A stretch of 8,625 nt of DNA from an uncultured Oscillospiraceae bacterium (GTDB lineage Bacteria; Bacillota; Clostridia; Oscillospirales; Acutalibacteraceae). A model generated the notes under the pieces. The model was not told the origin of the DNA. It was given only the letters and a program-made list of their open reading frames with translations, and did not search any database. Positions within the stretch are counted from its first letter, which is position 1. Each line of letters starts with the position of its first letter. This document shows, piece by piece, positions 5,728-8,625 of the stretch. Location of the stretch: assembly GCA_905203795.1 (NCBI GenBank), contig CAJKXG010000045.1, positions 1 to 8,625 of the forward strand. The letters are read 5' to 3'. Position numbers and translations under genes: made by a program.

Positions 5728-8316
5728 ATGATGGCGGTCAAGGAGATTTTTTGTATTGTTCACAGCCATTTGGATGTGGGCTATACCCATCCTCAAGGAA
5801 TGCTGCTGCATTTGCAGGAGGACTATATCGAGCAGGCGCTGGATCTGTGTCTGCGGACAGAAAACTATCCGGAGGAAGCGCGTTTTCGCTGGACATGTGA
5901 GGCGAGCGAGCCGGTGGAACGGTGGCTGACGACCGCCGAGCCGTCGCGCGCGGCGCTGTTTCGCCGTCTTGTCAAAGAGGGGCGTATCAGCGTGACCGCG
6001 CTGCCCATGCACACGACCCCGAGTATTTCCACCGCGCAGCTCATCCACGCGCTCGGGCGGCTGGATCGTCTGCGGGAACTGACAGGCAGTGCCGTCACCT
6101 GCGCGATCAATCACGATGTCAACGGGCAGCCGTGGACGCTGGCACCGCTGCTGTTGGACGCGGGCGTGGCGTTTTACATGACCGGCGTCAACATCCATAT
6201 GGGCGGCGTCCCGCTGCCGCGTCCCCGCGCGTTTCGCTGGGAAACGCCGGACGGACGCGCCCTGCCCGCCTTTGTGGGGGAGCATTATTCGCTGTTCAGC
6301 CAGTTTTTCTTTACAGAGCAAAACAACACGGCGCTGATGCACGGCGGCATTGAGGAGTATCTTCGGCGGCTGGCGGATACCGATTGGCCGTATGATTTTG
6401 CGGTGCTGACCGCCACCAATCCGCCGCTGTACGACAACAACAGCCCCGATAGCAACCTGCCGGAGCTGATCGCCCGTTATAATGCGGAGGGGCATCCGTA
6501 CACCGTCCGTTTTGCCACGCCGGAATACTTGTGGGAACGCTTGCAGGCGGCGGGCGTCGAACGCATGGCGGCACATCGCGGCGATTGGACGGATTATTGG
6601 AATTTCGGCAGCGGCAGCACGGCGCGGGAGAGCAAGATCGCCCGCCGCGCCGAACGGTTGCTGCAAAAAACCGATGCTATGGCGGCGGTGTTCGGTGATA
6701 CGCCGCGGGAACGGGCGATTGCGGACGAAGCCTACCATGCGGCGCTTCTGTTTGATGAGCACACATGGGGCGCGGCGGATTCGGTGAACGCGCCCGACCG
6801 CGAGGAAAGCGCGGCGCAACTGATCACCAAAAAAAGCTACGCCTATGCCGCTGCGGACACCGCCGCGTATCTGTTGGCGCGGCAGACCGAGCGACTGGCG
6901 GGCAACGCGCCGCAGGCGGATGCGCTGGACGGGGTGCTGCTTGTCAATCCGAACGGGTTTTCGGTGTTGCACGAGGTGCGGATGCCGTCGGCGTATACGC
7001 AGGCGGGACGCACGCTGGCGGCAATGCGCGCCAAGGATTTTCTGCCGTATGACGAGGCAAACGGCGAAACGCGGGCGCTGGGCTGGGCGGAGGTGCCGCC
7101 CTACAGCGTGCGTCGGCTGCCTTTTTCGGCGCTCACGCCGGAAAACGGGCGGATGGAGATTGGCGACGATGTGCTGCAAACGCCGTTTTACACAGTGCGA
7201 CTGGCGCATGAGACCGGGCGGATCGTGCAGATTGTCCACCGCGAAAGCGGTCGTCCGCTGTTTGATGAGGACAGCCCGTGGGGCGTGTTCGGATTGGTGC
7301 GGGAACGCATTGATCCTGCCAAAAATCCGGTGCATCGGCGCACGATTTTCCCGCGCGATGTCGATCTGGGCAACCGCAACATCAGCCAGTGGAACACCTC
7401 ATGGGCGGCGCAGTACGATCTGCCGTCGCATGTGCGGCTGGCGGAAACCGTGTGCGAAAACGGCAATTTTACCTTGATGTATGATCTGTCCGCGTTCGGC
7501 TGGCCGTCCTGTCGTCAGCGCGTGACCTTCTCCATGAAACACGATCGCATCTTGCTGGATCTGGATTTTGTCAAGCCGGAGGACACCGCGCCGCACGCGC
7601 TGTATTGTGCGCTTCCGCTGCGTCTGGCGGCGGACTGGCAATGCGTGTACGACACCGCCGACAGTTTCGTGCGGTTGGACGACGATCAGCTCGGCACGGT
7701 CTGCCGCGATTGGGTGACGGTGGACAAGACGGTGTCGATGTTCGACGCGCAGGGCGGTGTGACGCTGGCGTGCCCCGACGCCCCGTTGGTACAGGCGGGC
7801 GGTTTCCACTTCGGGCGGGAGCAGCACCGCATCCCGCGGCGGCAGAATCCGCTGCTGTTGGCGTGGCCGCTGAACAATTACTGGGACACGAATTTTGCCG
7901 CTTCGCAGAGCGGGCGGATCACCTTGCATTACGAACTGCGCGCGTTTTCGCGTTTTGCGCCGGAAGAGGCGTTTGAAACGGGTATGCTCGCCGCCGGCGC
8001 TTGTGTGCAGGGGTGTGCGGAGCACATCGACGCGCCGTCGCTGACGACGTGGTTTACCTGCGACAGCAGGACGGCGTATCCCATCCTGATTCGTCCCACC
8101 GACACGGCGGGGCAGATGCAGTTGGTTTTCAAGAATTTTGCCGATGCGCCGTGCCGCACGGTCGTGACCGACCGAACGGGGCGTTTGCGCGCGGCGACGG
8201 TCGTCGATCTTTTGGGGCACGCGCGCGAGCCGCTTGCGGTGACGACCGACAGCTTTACGGTAGAGATGCCGCCGAACGCCTTGGTGTTCGTGGCGGTAGA
8301 TCATAGACAATCATAA
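5728..8316 (+). CDS. GH38/DUF5054-like predicted glycosidase, cytoplasmic
   Basis: The 862-residue protein begins with VHSHLDVGYTH (11-21), matching the metal-binding HxHxDxG(Y/W) signature that opens GH38 alpha-mannosidase catalytic domains. Candidate active-site residues are H14, D16, D130 in NHDVNGQPW, and H345 in FDEHTWG. The D16-D130 separation (114 residues) is close to that between the equivalent Asp ligand and the nucleophile in Golgi mannosidase II. A barrel-like N-terminal region (to about 270) and helical middle (about 300-390) precede beta-sandwich-like C-terminal regions (about 475-862), the usual GH38 plan. There is no signal peptide or membrane segment, so it should act in the cytoplasm on imported oligosaccharides. 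It follows the ROK gene by 15 bases. The motifs flanking the metal site differ from classical mannosidases and fit better with DUF5054-type relatives, so mannose specificity is not assured. Confidence 0.78.
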   Translation: MMAVKEIFCIVHSHLDVGYTHPQGMLLHLQEDYIEQALDLCLRTENYPEEARFRWTCEASEPVERWLTTAEPSRAALFRRLVKEGRISVTALPMHTTPSISTAQLIHALGRLDRLRELTGSAVTCAINHDVNGQPWTLAPLLLDAGVAFYMTGVNIHMGGVPLPRPRAFRWETPDGRALPAFVGEHYSLFSQFFFTEQNNTALMHGGIEEYLRRLADTDWPYDFAVLTATNPPLYDNNSPDSNLPELIARYNAEGHPYTVRFATPEYLWERLQAAGVERMAAHRGDWTDYWNFGSGSTARESKIARRAERLLQKTDAMAAVFGDTPRERAIADEAYHAALLFDEHTWGAADSVNAPDREESAAQLITKKSYAYAAADTAAYLLARQTERLAGNAPQADALDGVLLVNPNGFSVLHEVRMPSAYTQAGRTLAAMRAKDFLPYDEANGETRALGWAEVPPYSVRRLPFSALTPENGRMEIGDDVLQTPFYTVRLAHETGRIVQIVHRESGRPLFDEDSPWGVFGLVRERIDPAKNPVHRRTIFPRDVDLGNRNISQWNTSWAAQYDLPSHVRLAETVCENGNFTLMYDLSAFGWPSCRQRVTFSMKHDRILLDLDFVKPEDTAPHALYCALPLRLAADWQCVYDTADSFVRLDDDQLGTVCRDWVTVDKTVSMFDAQGGVTLACPDAPLVQAGGFHFGREQHRIPRRQNPLLLAWPLNNYWDTNFAASQSGRITLHYELRAFSRFAPEEAFETGMLAAGACVQGCAEHIDAPSLTTWFTCDSRTAYPILIRPTDTAGQMQLVFKNFADAPCRTVVTDRTGRLRAATVVDLLGHAREPLAVTTDSFTVEMPPNALVFVAVDHRQS

Positions 8317-8322
8317 CAACTA

Positions 8323-8328
8323 AAGGAG
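8323..8328 (+). promoter_or_regulatory. Ribosome binding site of the fourth gene
   Basis: AAGGAG lies 9 bases ahead of ATG 8338. The ATG at 8331 is only 2 bases beyond it and opens a different frame, so this site fixes the start at 8338. Confidence 0.75.
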
Positions 8329-8337
8329 AGATGAAAC

Positions 8338-8625
8338 ATGAGGTGTGTCAGACGCGGTTTGGCGACGGTGCTGTGCGCGGGGATGCTGGCGACGGCGATC
8401 CCGGTGAGCAGTGTGGCGGCGCTGCCGGAGGATGACGAATGGAAGGAGTTGAGCGGTGTGCTGGAAACCATCTACGGCGAATGGAACGATACGACTTATG
8501 CGGGTCTGTTTTCCAATCAGATTCCGGACACCGCCCTGCTCGGCAACGGCGATATCGGCGTTGCTTCCGGTGGCGACGAAGTGTCCAAGACGTTCTATAT
8601 TTCCAAGAGCGATTTTTGGCAGTAC
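8338..8625 (+). CDS. Secreted protein with GH95/GH65/DUF5703-like N-terminus (cut by right edge)
   Basis: Only the first 96 residues are visible and the frame stays open to the window end. Residues 1-28 form a signal peptide: basic MRCVRR, a hydrophobic stretch GLATVLCAGMLATAIPV, and a small-residue cleavage zone SSVAA. Cys13 does not sit in a good lipobox, so ordinary signal peptidase I processing is expected. The mature start contains PDTALLGNGDIGVASGG followed by KTFYISKSDFW. The LGNGDIG...FYISK.DFW pattern occurs at the N-terminus of bacterial (alpha/alpha)6-barrel glycosidases and their uncharacterised relatives (GH95/GH65-like, DUF5703). The catalytic barrel is outside the window, so the substrate cannot be named. 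It starts 21 bases after the GH38-like gene and is the likely fourth cistron. Confidence 0.7.
   Translation, partial: MRCVRRGLATVLCAGMLATAIPVSSVAALPEDDEWKELSGVLETIYGEWNDTTYAGLFSNQIPDTALLGNGDIGVASGGDEVSKTFYISKSDFWQY

Noticed and set aside
58..8310. Very long open frames on the minus strand (58-2550, 2596-4566, 4609-7335, 7399-8310)
   Set aside because: They lie codon-on-codon opposite the real genes and are open only because TTA, CTA and TCA are avoided. One runs across the ROK/GH38 gene boundary, their translations are Arg/His/Val-rich without recognisable domains, and the + strand frames have clear domains and ribosome binding sites.
8331..8333. ATG at 8331 as the start of the fourth gene
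   Set aside because: It is only 2 bases from the Shine-Dalgarno sequence and opens a different frame that lacks the signal peptide and family motif.
1..8625. All four genes sharing the same reading frame, suggesting a split or readthrough polyprotein
   Set aside because: Each gene ends in TAA and is followed by its own ribosome binding site and start, and the products belong to different cell compartments; the shared frame is most simply coincidence.

Overview
The window looks like a glycan-degradation locus from a moderately GC-rich (about 60% by eye) anaerobic Firmicute, most likely a gut or rumen Clostridia/Oscillospiraceae-type bacterium. This rests on a C-terminal type I dockerin, strong purine-rich Shine-Dalgarno sites and clostridial-style extracellular LamG, F5/8-type C and bacterial Ig-like modules. 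The species cannot be read from the sequence.

Layout, all on the + strand and with almost no intergenic space: (1) positions 1-4530, the 3' part of a very large secreted modular protein. Its order is LamG, Ig-like, a DUF5005/DUF4185-like beta-propeller (the predicted catalytic or glycan-binding core), two F5/8-type C (CBM32-like) modules, LamG, Ig-like, LamG and dockerin. (2) 4549-5712, a ROK-family sugar-responsive transcriptional regulator with an N-terminal winged helix-turn-helix. (3) 5728-8316, a GH38/DUF5054-like predicted metal-dependent glycosidase without a signal peptide, so cytoplasmic. (4) 8338 to the right edge, the start of a secreted protein whose N-terminus resembles (alpha/alpha)6-barrel glycosidases of the GH95/GH65/DUF5703 type.

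Gaps of 18, 15 and 21 bases, each carrying a ribosome binding site and no terminator, point to one transcript. A plausible division of labour is: the dockerin protein is docked to a cohesin scaffold outside the cell and binds or cuts a complex glycan; the fourth gene trims it outside; the GH38-like enzyme finishes imported oligosaccharides; and the ROK protein senses a sugar product. No transporter lies in the window and the substrate cannot be assigned from sequence alone.

The points most worth a second look are the combination of an uncharacterised propeller with a dockerin, an apparent sigma-A promoter inside the first gene, a substituted sugar-pocket residue in the ROK regulator, the divergent GH38-like active site, and recent-looking duplication among the LamG modules. 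No RNA genes, insertion sequences, CRISPR arrays or gene-free stretches over 300 bases were seen.
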